Below are positions 6,966 through 13,904 of a stretch of 18,633 nucleotides of DNA, in pieces. Below the pieces are notes generated by a model, which made no database searches, was not told where the DNA came from, and worked only from the letters and a program-made list of their open reading frames with translations. The DNA comes from an uncultured Micromonospora sp. (GTDB lineage: Bacteria; Actinomycetota; Actinomycetes; Mycobacteriales; Micromonosporaceae), in assembly GCA_937951935.1 (NCBI GenBank), contig CALGAM010000191.1:1-18633 (forward strand). The letters are read 5' to 3'. Positions within the stretch are counted from its first letter, which is position 1. Every line of letters starts with the position of its first letter. A program made the position numbers and the translations under genes.

Positions 6966-7077
6966 GAGCCGGCTGTCGACATGGAAAAAGCAGGGACGAC
7001 GTCCCTGCTTCAGCCGGCTCGCGAGATCGGGTGACGTCAGGTCGTGGCCCAGTCACCGGCTCCCCGAGCCGGCTGAC
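6966..7077 (-). promoter_or_regulatory. DAHP synthase leader: pairing elements of a putative attenuator
   Basis: On the minus strand three copies of the self-complementary core AGCCGGCT occur, at 7076-7066, 7020-7010 and 6975-6966. Copies 1 and 2 can pair over 11 bases and copies 2 and 3 over 10. Copy 1 is also the 5' arm of a local hairpin, GTCAGCCGGCTC with GAGCCGGTGAC (7077-7052, one bulged G), which begins directly after the Y-R-W-F codons of the leader peptide. Copies 2 and 3 flank the terminator. The arrangement allows mutually exclusive folds, but no folding calculation was possible here. Confidence 0.6.
6985..7010 (-). terminator. Intrinsic terminator (attenuator) upstream of DAHP synthase
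   Basis: On the minus strand AAGCAGGGAC, loop GTC and GTCCCTGCTT form a perfect 10-bp stem (7010-6988), ending in five consecutive T (6989-6985). T-run terminators are unusual in such GC-rich DNA, which makes this one stand out. It sits after the leader peptide stop and 67 bases before the DAHP synthase start, so it can only act on transcripts heading into that gene. Confidence 0.8.
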
Positions 7078-7102
7078 TAAACCATCGATACGAGCGCACC
7101 AC
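7037..7102 (-). CDS. Putative aromatic leader peptide of the DAHP synthase
   Basis: The frame begins with two GTG codons (7102 and 7099) and ends at TGA (7039-7037), giving 21 or 20 residues: V-V-R-S-Y-R-W-F-S-Q-P, then ARGAGDWATT. Tyr, Trp and Phe lie within four codons (TAT CGA TGG TTT), followed by AGT; TAT, TTT and AGT are rare in DNA this rich in GC. A second Trp sits near the end. No ribosome site precedes it, but a TATCGT box 7 bases before the first GTG suits a leaderless transcript. The position, directly before a hairpin and an intrinsic terminator upstream of an aromatic-pathway gene, matches ribosome-mediated attenuation as known for aroF in Corynebacterium glutamicum. The peptide itself has no expected function. 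Confidence 0.65.
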   Translation of the reverse strand: MVRSYRWFSQPARGAGDWATT

Positions 7103-7109
7103 GGAGGGA

Positions 7110-7115
7110 ACGATA
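7110..7115 (-). promoter_or_regulatory. Candidate -10 box of the DAHP synthase leader transcript
   Basis: TATCGT on the minus strand fits TANNNT and is followed by 7 bases (TCCCTCC) and then the first GTG of the leader peptide. Transcription would start at or beside the initiation codon. The hexamer 17 bases upstream is not a recognisable -35. Confidence 0.5.
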
Positions 7116-7157
7116 CCCGACGCACCACGGTGTGTGGGACATGCGTCCAGGTAAATG

Positions 7158-7199
7158 GGATGGGTCCCCTCGGGGCGAAAGCCCCGAAGAGACCCATCC
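7158..7199 (-). terminator. Two-tier terminator hairpin after the secreted protease
   Basis: GGATGGGTC (7158-7166) pairs with GACCCATCC (7191-7199), and inside it CGGGGC-GAAA-GCCCCG forms a second stem capped by a GNRA-type loop. The structure lies 45 bases past the protease stop codon and upstream of the DAHP synthase promoter on the same strand, so it probably separates the two transcripts. In the minus direction it is followed by CATTT, a weak T stretch. Confidence 0.75.
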
Positions 7200-7244
7200 T
7201 GCCACGGGTGGGACGCCGGCCCGCCCACCGGGCGACCGACCTGC

Positions 7245-10200
7245 CTACAGCACGACCAGTCCACCGGTGACGGGCAGTTCACCGGTCTGGGCGCCGGACC
7301 AGTCCGAGGAGAAGAGCAGCCGGTCACCGTCGTACAGGGTGACGGCGAGCCGGTCCGTCCCGCCGAACAGTCCCCGGTCGGTGGCGGTGAGCTGCAGGAC
7401 CAGCCCGGTGGCGACCGTCACCGGACGCCGTGCGTCGGTGACGTCGACCAGGCGGGCGCCGCCGCGCAGCGCGATCCGGTTGGCGCCGGCGACGCTCTGC
7501 ACGCCGAGGGACGTCGCCGTGGTGCCCAGGATCTGGTACCTGCGGCCACCGGACCGGAACGTCAGTTCCGTCAGCGCGGCGTCGAGCCCGATCCTGGTCT
7601 GCGCCGCGAGCACCGTGACGTCGACCCGGGTCCGCGGATCGGCCGGGTAGGCGCCGGCCGACCGGGTCGGGGTCAGCCCGGCGGACCCGAGCACCACCCG
7701 GTTCTCCGGCCGCAACACCGCCACCGTGGCCGGGGCGTCGGCGCTGTAGGTGCCGCCGACCGTGACCGTCACCTGGTGGTCACCGGCCGGCAGGGTGGCG
7801 GTGCAGCTCGCCGAGCCCGTCGAGGGGTCGGTGCCGAGCGCGGCCACCGGCGCGGTGCACAGCGGACCGGCGGAGGTGCCGAAGGTCACCGTCGCGGTGG
7901 TGACGTCACCGGGGAAGGGATCTCCGCCGGCGTCCCGGACCGTCGCCCGCAGCAGCGCGGTGGTGCGTCCGGCCCGGTCGCCGTACGCCAGGGGATCCCC
8001 GGTGTACGTCGCCTCGGCCCGCTCGGGGGTCACCCGGACGACGAACCCGGCCGTGCCGGTGAGCCCGTCGGCGTCGGTCACGGTCACCGTCACCGGGTAC
8101 TCGCCGGGGGCCGCCCGGGTGGTACCGGCGACCACCCAGGTCCGGGCACCGTCCCCCGCCTCCTTGGCCTGCAGGGACAGCCCGGCCGGCAGGCCGTCCG
8201 CGGTCGCGGTCAGCGCGTCGGCCCGGCCATCCGGGTCGGTGGCCCGGACGTACAGCTCCGGGGAGACGGGGTCGCTGTACTGGACCGTCACGACCGCCGG
8301 CCCGTCGACGGACACCTCCGGGGTGGCCCGCAGCGCGAAGTCGACGTCGCTGAGGTCGAAGAAGACGTTGTCGACCGCCTCGACCTTGATCCGGGCCGCC
8401 TTCGCGGCGACGTTCGGCAGGGTCACCGTCTCGGCGCCGTCGTTGGGCGTGCGCTCCGCGAGGACGTACGGGAAGGAGACCCCGCCGTCGACGGAGAGCG
8501 AGATCCGCACCTCGGTGGTGTTGACCGGGGCGACGTCGGTGCCGGCGACGTCCCAGGCCACCTCCAGCGCCGAGCCGCCGGCCAGGGTGCCGGCGTCGGC
8601 CGGGGCGGTGACCAGGAACGGTCCCGCCTCCGGCGCCAGCCGCAGCGCGGTGTCGGCGCTGGCGATGCCGCCGGCGCCCGGGTTTCCGTCCCGGACGGTG
8701 AGCCGGAAGTGCAGGGTCCGGTCCCCGGCGAAGCCGACCCAGTCGGCGGTGGGGAGGAACTCCGAGTAGCAGTCGACCAGCTCCGGCGGGAGGTTGCTGG
8801 CACTGCCACTGCTCGGCGGGGGCGGCGCCGGCGGGCAGGTTCCGGTGACCGCGTTGGTGTTGTTGGCCAGGATCTGCGCCATGTCCGGGAAGACCCGGGT
8901 CGGGTTGGTGGTGACGGTGTTCAGCCCCGGCGAGTAGTACTTCAGCGTCTCGTCCGGGCCGACGAGCGCCGCCGTGCCGAACTGCCGGAACAGCGGTCCG
9001 TTGGTCTTGGTGTTGGAGACCAGCGCGGTGCCGGCGGTACTGCCGCCGCTGATCCCGCCCCGGTCGTTCTGCTCCCACAGGTAGGTGACGGTGTCGCCGT
9101 CCGGGTCGGTGGCGCTGCCGGTCAGCGCGAACGGGGTCCGGACCGGGATCGTGTACGACTCCGGCGCCGTCACCACCGGTGCGTGGTTGCCGGTCTCCTC
9201 GACCCGCCAGCCCTGGTTGTCGACGGCACCGCCCCTGACCGTCTCGCCGACGAACCCGGTCGGTCCGGCGGCGCCGTCGGCGGCGGCCAGGGCGAGTGAC
9301 TCGACGTCGGTGGCGGCGAGCGTCCCGCCGAAGGTGACCTGGAAGCCGGTGTCGTCGAGGGCGCCACCGCCGAACCCGGTGACGCTGACCGTGGCCCCGG
9401 CCGGCCAGCCCGGGATGTTCTCGATCGCCGACCTCAACCCGGCGGTGGTGTAGTTGACGCCCCGGACGATCGGCTCCGAGCTGTGGCCCCGGAAGCTGAT
9501 CCGGAAGCTCTCGCCGTCGGTGTCGAAGTCGCGCAGGGCGACGTTCTGCACCTCGTTGACGGCGGGCCGCTGGGAGGTGACGTACGTGGTGATCTCGGTG
9601 TAGCTGTGGTGCGACCAGTACGGGTCGCTGTGCGGCTGCAGGTTGTCCTGCTGGCAGATGCCGGCGTACGCCATGATCGAGGAGCCGCTGCCCGGCTCGT
9701 ACGAGCTGGCCGCGCTGCGGTTGCCGCCCGAGCAGTTCCACTGGGTGCCGTTGAAGGTGTGGTTGGCGCCGAACTGGTGGCCGAGCTCGTGCGAGACGTA
9801 GTCGACGGCGAAGTAGTCGCCGACCGGGGTCGGCAGACCGGTGCAGCCGCGTGCCTTGTTCGCCCCGCCGACCACGCCGAGCCCGGCGACCCCGCCACCG
9901 GCGACCCCGAGCGCGATGTGCCCGACGTCGTAGTTGCTTGCGCCGACGAGCTGGCCGAGGACGACCCCGGTGCGGTTGAGCGTGCTGCTGCTGCAGGAGC
10001 TGAGTTGGGCCGGGGTGTAGCAGGGCGCCGCCCCGCAGGGCCCGTTCGGGCCGGTCGCCTCGGCCGGGGTGTTCAGGTTGGTCCTGTCGGTCGCGTCGAC
10101 CAGCACCAGGCGGATCGCCGTCTCGTCCTCGTAGATCTGGTTGACCCGGTTGACCAGGGTGACCTTGGCGGCGGTGACGTTCTCCGGACCGAAGAAGGCG

Positions 10201-10961
10201 GCGTAGGAGGGGTCGGTCACCAGGGCCAGCCGGTAGGTCCGCAGCCGCACCTCGGCGCCGCCGGTCGAGCCGGCCGGGACGTCGTCGGCGGGCTCCGCCG
10301 CCGCGTGCGACGCGTCCTCACGCTCCACGAAGACGTCGTCGGGGTGGGCGGTGTCGTGGACGTAGTAGCTCGCGTACCGGTCCCGGTCGGTCCGGCCGAA
10401 CGGGTCGACGTACCAGACTCCCCGGGAGGAGCGGATCGAGGCGTGGAAGCCGAGCGGCGTGAGGTCCGCCCGGACGGTCGCGGTCGGATCGTCCACACCC
10501 CGTCCGGCGAACGTCCTGATCTCCGGGTGGCGGGCGGCGAGGCCGGGTTCCATCACCGGCGACTCGACCAGCGCGAAGCGCTCGGTCGTCCCCTCGGGGG
10601 TGGGCAGGGGGACCACCAGCGCCTGGGCACGGGCCGCAGGGCCGCCCTCGGCGGGCGCGCGGTCCAGGGTGGACGCGAAGGCCGTCCGGTCCAGGGCGAA
10701 CCCCGCGTACCGGCGGGGCCGCACGTCGCTCGGGCCGGCCACCCGTGCGGTGGTGCCGGTGATACGCGTCCAGGGGTTGTCTGGTCGGGCCGGTGCGGCG
10801 GGGGCGGGGGCGGGGGTGACCAGCACCGGCAGCACGCCGGCCACGAGGGCGGTCGCGGTGAGCGCGGCCAGCCGCCGCCGTGGCGCGGCGGCGACGGCTG
10901 TCCACCGTCGCCGGTCGGGAGCCCGGCGGCGGGTGCCGGCGGGGAGCGAGCGCATCGTCAC
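7245..10961 (-). CDS. Secreted reprolysin-like (M12B) zinc metalloprotease with Ig-like domains
   Basis: The protein has 1238 residues. An Arg-rich N-terminus with RRRLAAL (28-34) leads into a hydrophobic core to about 48 and an Ala-Pro cleavage region near 55-58, so it is secreted by Sec or possibly Tat. A propeptide (about 65-230) ends in strands like those of M12B propeptides. The catalytic domain (about 237-470) contains HELGHQFGANH: zinc ligands His391, His395 and His401 with Glu392 as base, and the Met-turn SIMAYAG at Met430. About 475-590 is a beta-rich module of unknown family, followed by Ig or cadherin-like modules (from about 592 and again from about 880) and a C-terminal beta domain. 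No sortase signal or C-terminal helix is present. The GTG at 10961 is chosen because AAGGAG lies 7 bases upstream; an ATG two codons later is the alternative. The target protein is unknown. Confidence 0.93.
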   Translation of the reverse strand: MTMRSLPAGTRRRAPDRRRWTAVAAAPRRRLAALTATALVAGVLPVLVTPAPAPAAPARPDNPWTRITGTTARVAGPSDVRPRRYAGFALDRTAFASTLDRAPAEGGPAARAQALVVPLPTPEGTTERFALVESPVMEPGLAARHPEIRTFAGRGVDDPTATVRADLTPLGFHASIRSSRGVWYVDPFGRTDRDRYASYYVHDTAHPDDVFVEREDASHAAAEPADDVPAGSTGGAEVRLRTYRLALVTDPSYAAFFGPENVTAAKVTLVNRVNQIYEDETAIRLVLVDATDRTNLNTPAEATGPNGPCGAAPCYTPAQLSSCSSSTLNRTGVVLGQLVGASNYDVGHIALGVAGGGVAGLGVVGGANKARGCTGLPTPVGDYFAVDYVSHELGHQFGANHTFNGTQWNCSGGNRSAASSYEPGSGSSIMAYAGICQQDNLQPHSDPYWSHHSYTEITTYVTSQRPAVNEVQNVALRDFDTDGESFRISFRGHSSEPIVRGVNYTTAGLRSAIENIPGWPAGATVSVTGFGGGALDDTGFQVTFGGTLAATDVESLALAAADGAAGPTGFVGETVRGGAVDNQGWRVEETGNHAPVVTAPESYTIPVRTPFALTGSATDPDGDTVTYLWEQNDRGGISGGSTAGTALVSNTKTNGPLFRQFGTAALVGPDETLKYYSPGLNTVTTNPTRVFPDMAQILANNTNAVTGTCPPAPPPPSSGSASNLPPELVDCYSEFLPTADWVGFAGDRTLHFRLTVRDGNPGAGGIASADTALRLAPEAGPFLVTAPADAGTLAGGSALEVAWDVAGTDVAPVNTTEVRISLSVDGGVSFPYVLAERTPNDGAETVTLPNVAAKAARIKVEAVDNVFFDLSDVDFALRATPEVSVDGPAVVTVQYSDPVSPELYVRATDPDGRADALTATADGLPAGLSLQAKEAGDGARTWVVAGTTRAAPGEYPVTVTVTDADGLTGTAGFVVRVTPERAEATYTGDPLAYGDRAGRTTALLRATVRDAGGDPFPGDVTTATVTFGTSAGPLCTAPVAALGTDPSTGSASCTATLPAGDHQVTVTVGGTYSADAPATVAVLRPENRVVLGSAGLTPTRSAGAYPADPRTRVDVTVLAAQTRIGLDAALTELTFRSGGRRYQILGTTATSLGVQSVAGANRIALRGGARLVDVTDARRPVTVATGLVLQLTATDRGLFGGTDRLAVTLYDGDRLLFSSDWSGAQTGELPVTGGLVVL

Positions 10962-11168
10962 GGGTCGTCTCCTTGGGACTGCGTCGGCCGCTGGCCGGGG
11001 CCGGACCCACCGCGGTCCGGCCGGCCATCGATCGGCATCGGGGTGACCAAGACCATAGGGGTCCGCACGGTGTGGGGACACCCCCGGGCGGCCGGAACCC
11101 CACGGCCGCGGCGCGTTCCGCCGAGGTTGCCGTCCGGTACGGCCGGCGGATCGGATAGCGTCGTGGGC
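10962..11168. promoter_or_regulatory. Divergent control region between the protease and M16 genes
   Basis: These 207 bases separate two outward-facing genes, so promoters for both must lie here. On the minus strand a TATGGT box near 11054 could serve the protease, which has a real ribosome site just before its GTG. On the plus strand TAGCGT sits at the M16 start. No clear operator repeat is visible. Confidence 0.5.
11156..11161 (+). promoter_or_regulatory. Candidate -10 box for a leaderless M16 transcript
   Basis: TAGCGT fits TANNNT and ends 7 bases before the ATG at 11169, while no purine-rich ribosome site is present in that gap (CGTGGGC). This suggests transcription starts at the A of the start codon. 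Confidence 0.45.
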
Positions 11169-12479
11169 ATGCCCGAGACCGGTTATCCCTGGCCGATCGA
11201 GACCACCCGGCTGGACAACGGCCTGCGCGTGGTGGTCAGCGAGGATCGCAGCGTGCCCGTCGTGGCGGTGAACCTCTGGTACGACGTCGGGTCGCGGCAC
11301 GAGCCCGAGGGCCAGACCGGCTTCGCCCACCTGTTCGAGCACCTCATGTTCGAGGGCTCGGTCCACGTGGCCAAGACCGAGCACATGCGGCTCGTCCAGG
11401 GCGCCGGCGGGTCGCTGAACGCCACCACCAACCCGGACCGGACCAACTACTTCGAGACCCTGCCCTCCGAGCACCTGGCCCTGGCGCTGTGGCTGGAGGC
11501 CGACCGGATGGGTGGGCTGGTGCCGGCACTGACCCAGGAGACGCTGGACAACCAGCGCGAGGTGGTCAAGAACGAGCGGCGGCAGCGGTACGAGAACGTG
11601 CCGTACGGGGACGCGTGGCTGCGCCTGCTGCCGCTGCTGTACCCGCCCGGGCACCCGTACCACCACGCGACCATCGGCTCGATGGAGGACCTGGACGCCG
11701 CCGACCTGGCCACCTTCCAGGCCTTCCACACCACCTACTACGCACCGAACAACGCGGTGCTGACCGTGGCCGGGGACGCCTCGGCGAGCGAGGTCTTCGA
11801 ACTGGCCGACCGGTACTTCGGGCGGCTGCTCCCGCAGCCGGACATCCCACCCGCGCCGGACGGCCGGGTGGTGCCGGCCACCGGCGTACCGGTCCGCCAG
11901 ACGGTGACCGGGAACGTGCCGGCGCCGCGGATCTACCTCGCGCACCGCACCCACCCGTTCGGCGAGCCGGGCTACGACGTGGTGACCGTGCTCGCCACCG
12001 TGTTGGGCAGCGGCCGGGGCAGCCGGCTCTACCGGCGGCTGGCCGACGGTGCCCGGCTCGCCCAGCCGGACAGCGTCAGCGCGTTCGGGGTCGACCTCGC
12101 GCACGGTCCGGCACCGTTGATCATCACCGCGACCGCCCGGGACGGGGTCACCGCCGAGCAGCTGGAGGCCGGTCTGGTCGAGGTGGTCGAGGGGCTGGCC
12201 GACGGGGTGACCGACGAGGAGATCGAGCGGGCCCGGGCCCTGCTGACCACCGCCTGGTGGCGGCAACTCGCCACGGTGGACGGCCGGGCCGACGTCCTCG
12301 GGCGGCACGCCACCCAGCTCGGCGACCCGGCCCGGGCGGCCGAGCGGCTACCCCGGTGGCTGTCGGTCACCGCCGACCAGGTGACCGAGCTGGCCCGGGA
12401 CCTGCTCGGCGGTGCCGACCGGGTGACCCTGACCTACCTGCCCGACGACGCGGCGGGCGTACGCGAGGAGGCGGCGTGA
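11169..12479 (+). CDS. M16 family zinc peptidase, catalytic subunit
   Basis: The protein has 436 residues. The inverted zinc motif HLFEH (His54, Glu57 as base, His58) lies in GFAHLFEHLMFEGS; the third ligand is likely Glu136 in REVVKNERRQR, 78 residues on, as usual for pitrilysin/MPP-type enzymes. NATTNPDRTNYFETLP and YYAPNNAVLTVAGD are further family hallmarks. Its length is one M16 half (two similar domains of about 200 residues), so it needs a partner, which is encoded directly downstream with a 4-base GTGA overlap. No signal peptide is visible, implying a cytosolic enzyme that degrades small unfolded proteins or peptides; this is inference. The ATG at 11169 lacks a ribosome site, and a -10-like TAGCGT ends 7 bases upstream, suggesting a leaderless message. 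It is divergent from the secreted protease gene. Confidence 0.95.
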   Translation: MPETGYPWPIETTRLDNGLRVVVSEDRSVPVVAVNLWYDVGSRHEPEGQTGFAHLFEHLMFEGSVHVAKTEHMRLVQGAGGSLNATTNPDRTNYFETLPSEHLALALWLEADRMGGLVPALTQETLDNQREVVKNERRQRYENVPYGDAWLRLLPLLYPPGHPYHHATIGSMEDLDAADLATFQAFHTTYYAPNNAVLTVAGDASASEVFELADRYFGRLLPQPDIPPAPDGRVVPATGVPVRQTVTGNVPAPRIYLAHRTHPFGEPGYDVVTVLATVLGSGRGSRLYRRLADGARLAQPDSVSAFGVDLAHGPAPLIITATARDGVTAEQLEAGLVEVVEGLADGVTDEEIERARALLTTAWWRQLATVDGRADVLGRHATQLGDPARAAERLPRWLSVTADQVTELARDLLGGADRVTLTYLPDDAAGVREEAA

Positions 12480-13825
12480 GCGAGCTGTTGGTCAGCGAGC
12501 GGCCGGTACCGGGCACCCCCCGGCCGTACACCTTCCCGACCGTGGTGCGGCGGAGCGTGGCCGGGGGTGACGTGGTCGCCGCCCACCTGCCCGGCCACAA
12601 CCTGGCGGTCGCGGTCCTGCTGCTCGACGCCGGTGCCGGGCGGGAGCCGGTGGGCCGGGAAGGGCTGGCCGGGGTCGTCGCCAAGGTGCTGGAGGAGGGG
12701 ACGACCCGGCGGGACGCCACCGGGTACGCGCTCGCCCTGGAAGGGCTCGGCACCGAGCTGTCGGTCTCGGTGGACTGGGACTCCTTCCAGGTCGGGGTGC
12801 AGGTCCCGGTGGACCGGCTGCCGGCGGCGGTGGAGCTGCTGGCCGAGGCGGTCCGCACCCCGAGACTCGACCCGGCGGATATCGACCGGGTCCGGAACGA
12901 CGAGGTGACGGCGCTGCGGATGTACTGGGCCAACCCCGGTCCCCGGGCCGACGCGGCGCTGCGCGCCGCGTTGTTCGGCGTGGACCGGCGGCCGGGGCGG
13001 CCGATGGACGGCGACCCCGAGTCGGTCGCCGCGGTCACCGTGGACGACGTGGTCGCGTTCCACGCCGAGTGGCTGACCCGGGCGGGGACCCTGCTGGTCG
13101 CCGGTGACCTGGACCGCATCGACCTCGACACGTTGGCGGCCACGGCGTTCGTCGGTGCCTCGCCGGCGGCGGAGCCGGCCGGTGACCCGCTCGACCTCGT
13201 GGTCCCCGACCAGCGGCGGATCGTCCTGGTCGACCGGCCCGGCTCGGTGCAGTCCACGCTACGGCTGGGGCACGTCGCCCCCCACCGGGCGCACCCGGAC
13301 CACGTGCCGATGACGCTCGCCGCGACGGTGCTGGGCGGGGCGTTCACCTCACGGCTCAACCACCTGATCCGGGAGGTTCGCGGCTACACGTACGGGATCA
13401 GGGCCGAGTTCGGGTACTCCCGGCGGTTCGGTCGGTTCGTGGTCAGCTCCGGCGTGCAGACCGCGGTCACCGCGCCCGCCCTGGTGGACGCGGTCGGCGA
13501 GATCACCCGTACCCGGGACACCGGGGTGACCGAGGCGGAGCTGGCGGTGGCCCGGTCCTGGCGGGCCGGCCAGCTCTCCGTGGAGCTGCAGACACCGCGG
13601 GCGATCGCGAACGCCCTGGCCACCCTCGTGGTGTACGACCTGCCGGACGACTACCACGCGTCGCTGCGGGAGGCGCTGCTCTCCGCGACCGAGTCCGAGG
13701 TCTCGGCGGCGGCCGCCGCGCACCTGTACCCCGAGGGGCTGACCCTGGTGGTGGAGGGCGACGCCGGCGCGATCCGGGACGACCTCGTCGCCAGCGGCCT
13801 GGGCGAGGTCGTCGACGCGGGCTGA
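12476..13825 (+). CDS. M16 family peptidase-like protein, non-catalytic partner
   Basis: This 449-residue M16 fold starts at a GTG overlapping the previous stop; GAGGAGG lies about 5 bases before it. The place of the zinc motif is taken by GLAGVVAKVLEEGTTRRD, which lacks both His residues, so it cannot bind zinc in the usual way. In its C-terminal half, SRLNHLIREVRGYTYGI carries the conserved Arg and Tyr that non-catalytic M16 partners contribute to substrate binding. The pair therefore most likely forms a heterodimer of active and inactive subunits, like the bacterial paired M16B enzymes and mitochondrial processing peptidase. It has no signal peptide. GGCCC-GCC-GGGCC just after the stop (13829-13841) is a weak hairpin. 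Confidence 0.93.
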   Translation: MSELLVSERPVPGTPRPYTFPTVVRRSVAGGDVVAAHLPGHNLAVAVLLLDAGAGREPVGREGLAGVVAKVLEEGTTRRDATGYALALEGLGTELSVSVDWDSFQVGVQVPVDRLPAAVELLAEAVRTPRLDPADIDRVRNDEVTALRMYWANPGPRADAALRAALFGVDRRPGRPMDGDPESVAAVTVDDVVAFHAEWLTRAGTLLVAGDLDRIDLDTLAATAFVGASPAAEPAGDPLDLVVPDQRRIVLVDRPGSVQSTLRLGHVAPHRAHPDHVPMTLAATVLGGAFTSRLNHLIREVRGYTYGIRAEFGYSRRFGRFVVSSGVQTAVTAPALVDAVGEITRTRDTGVTEAELAVARSWRAGQLSVELQTPRAIANALATLVVYDLPDDYHASLREALLSATESEVSAAAAAHLYPEGLTLVVEGDAGAIRDDLVASGLGEVVDAG

Positions 13826-13892
13826 CCAGGCCCGCCGGGCCGCCGTGGCCAGCGGGTGGGAATCGGCTTGCCAGGTCGTTCCGGCGACTGGG

Positions 13893-13898
13893 TAGCCT
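13893..13898 (+). promoter_or_regulatory. Candidate -10 box for a leaderless asd transcript
   Basis: TAGCCT fits TANNNT, and 6 bases (GCGGGT) separate it from the ATG of asd. TTGCCA lies 19 bases upstream of the box and resembles a -35 with slightly long spacing. No separate ribosome site is present. Confidence 0.5.
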
Positions 13899-13904
13899 GC
13901 GGGT

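Noticed and set aside
6919..7197. 93-residue N-terminal extension of the DAHP synthase
   Set aside because: It reads through the attenuator hairpin and leader region, lacks family similarity, and the two ATGs at 6918/6915 follow a strong GGAGGGAG site.
7155..9299. 714-residue plus-strand open frame
   Set aside because: Antisense shadow of the protease gene, low-complexity Gly/Arg/Asp composition, no recognisable domain.
9483..11168. Upstream in-frame extension of the M16 gene
   Set aside because: It overlaps the protease antisense and has no family similarity; the M16 fold begins just after the ATG at 11169.
10962..12308. 449-residue N-terminal extension of the protease frame
   Set aside because: It runs antisense through the M16 gene, has no ribosome site, and would bury the signal peptide; the GTG at 10961 has AAGGAG at the right distance.
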